From Alysiella crassa DSM 2578 (GTDB taxonomy: Bacteria > Pseudomonadota > Gammaproteobacteria > Burkholderiales > Neisseriaceae), in contig NZ_JQKH01000013.1 of the NCBI RefSeq assembly GCF_000745955.1, positions 1-39,818 on the forward strand: a DNA stretch of 39,818 bases. Direction: 5' to 3'. A program made the translations under genes and the position numbers. Of the stretch, positions 39,799-39,818 are shown one piece after another; position 1 is the stretch's first letter, and each line of letters begins with the position of its first letter. The notes under the pieces are model-generated. The model was not told the origin of the DNA. It ran no database searches and saw only the letters and a list, made by a program, of their open reading frames with translations.

Positions 39799-39818
39799 AT
39801 GACTGAATTGAGCGAACT
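39799..39818 (+). CDS. Possible start of a gene cut by the window end
   Basis: ATG ACT GAA TTG AGC GAA would begin Met-Thr-Glu-Leu-Ser-Glu. There is no clear ribosome site. CAATTCAGT at about 39762 and ACTGAATTG at 39801 form an inverted pair, which could equally be a hairpin or the end of a mobile element. Very uncertain. Confidence 0.2.

Noticed and set aside
39740-39818. Minus-strand frame ending in W-I-S-R-E-K-I-N-T-I-P-L-N as the end of a transposase
   Set aside because: Only about 20 codons are visible and no terminal repeat can be defined. Evidence is too thin.

Overview
This window comes from a member of the Neisseriaceae. The strongest sign is the density of DNA uptake sequences. 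By eye I count about 70 copies of AGGCAGCCTGAA or AGGCTGCCTGAA on either strand, roughly one per 550 bases. These match the uptake dialects described for Kingella, Simonsiella and relatives, not the Neisseria sensu stricto dialect. Gene content agrees: a minimal ProQ, a lysA-lptM-cyaY cluster, HprK, YchF, ArgA, Ppk and a DsbC-type lipoprotein. I cannot name the genus with certainty.

Layout. 1-2560: pyrI and glnA, separated by nested palindromic repeats. 2660-5476 (minus): dnaX and a cytochrome b561. 5631-5726: the 4.5S SRP RNA gene with a clear promoter and terminator. 5893-7543: aroK-aroB. 7621-8790: an AT-rich patch with an orphan lipoprotein and two small overlapping ORFs. 8969-10304: proQ, a secreted cyclophilin and a glutaredoxin-like protein. 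10359-16665: a PBP7-type peptidase (minus), a nitroreductase, dinG (minus) and a two-component system. 17068-20078: a membrane J-domain protein, rnhA, a small coiled-coil protein and an acidic proline-rich orphan. 20437-26241: ydjA-like nitroreductase, ppk, argA, a zinc-ribbon membrane protein and prmA. 26469-29334: rpsT, a lipoprotein, dsbC and cyaY. 29412-31980: lptM, lysA, hprK. 32110-36792: a GbsR/MarR-type regulator, an AT-rich orphan, then a DoxX-like / DUF2269-like / two DCC proteins / membrane protein / NAD-dependent epimerase cluster. 36895-39661: a DUF2059 protein, an AT-rich membrane orphan and ychF.

Most genes are housekeeping. The most interesting items are these. (1) A regulator-redox module: a near-perfect palindrome with arms AATTTCTGT/ACAGAAATT lies both in the regulator's own promoter and just before the DoxX-like gene, with a third core match before the DUF2269-like gene. 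(2) A nine-A run in dnaX, in the phase of a -1 slippery site and followed two codons later by an out-of-frame stop. It would give a 387-residue gamma-like product ending at the expected domain III boundary. (3) A family of nested inverted repeats tipped with DNA uptake sequences and carrying exchangeable cores. (4) Uptake sequences translated inside essential proteins (as SGSLK, FRLPE) or used as stop codons (QAA-stop).

Intergenic stretches over about 300 bases are 1-341 and 20079-20436 (both repeats), 16666-17067 (hairpins plus a short membrane-helix ORF), and, just under that size, 11493-11787 and 26733-27024. I saw no tRNA, rRNA, CRISPR array or intact insertion sequence.
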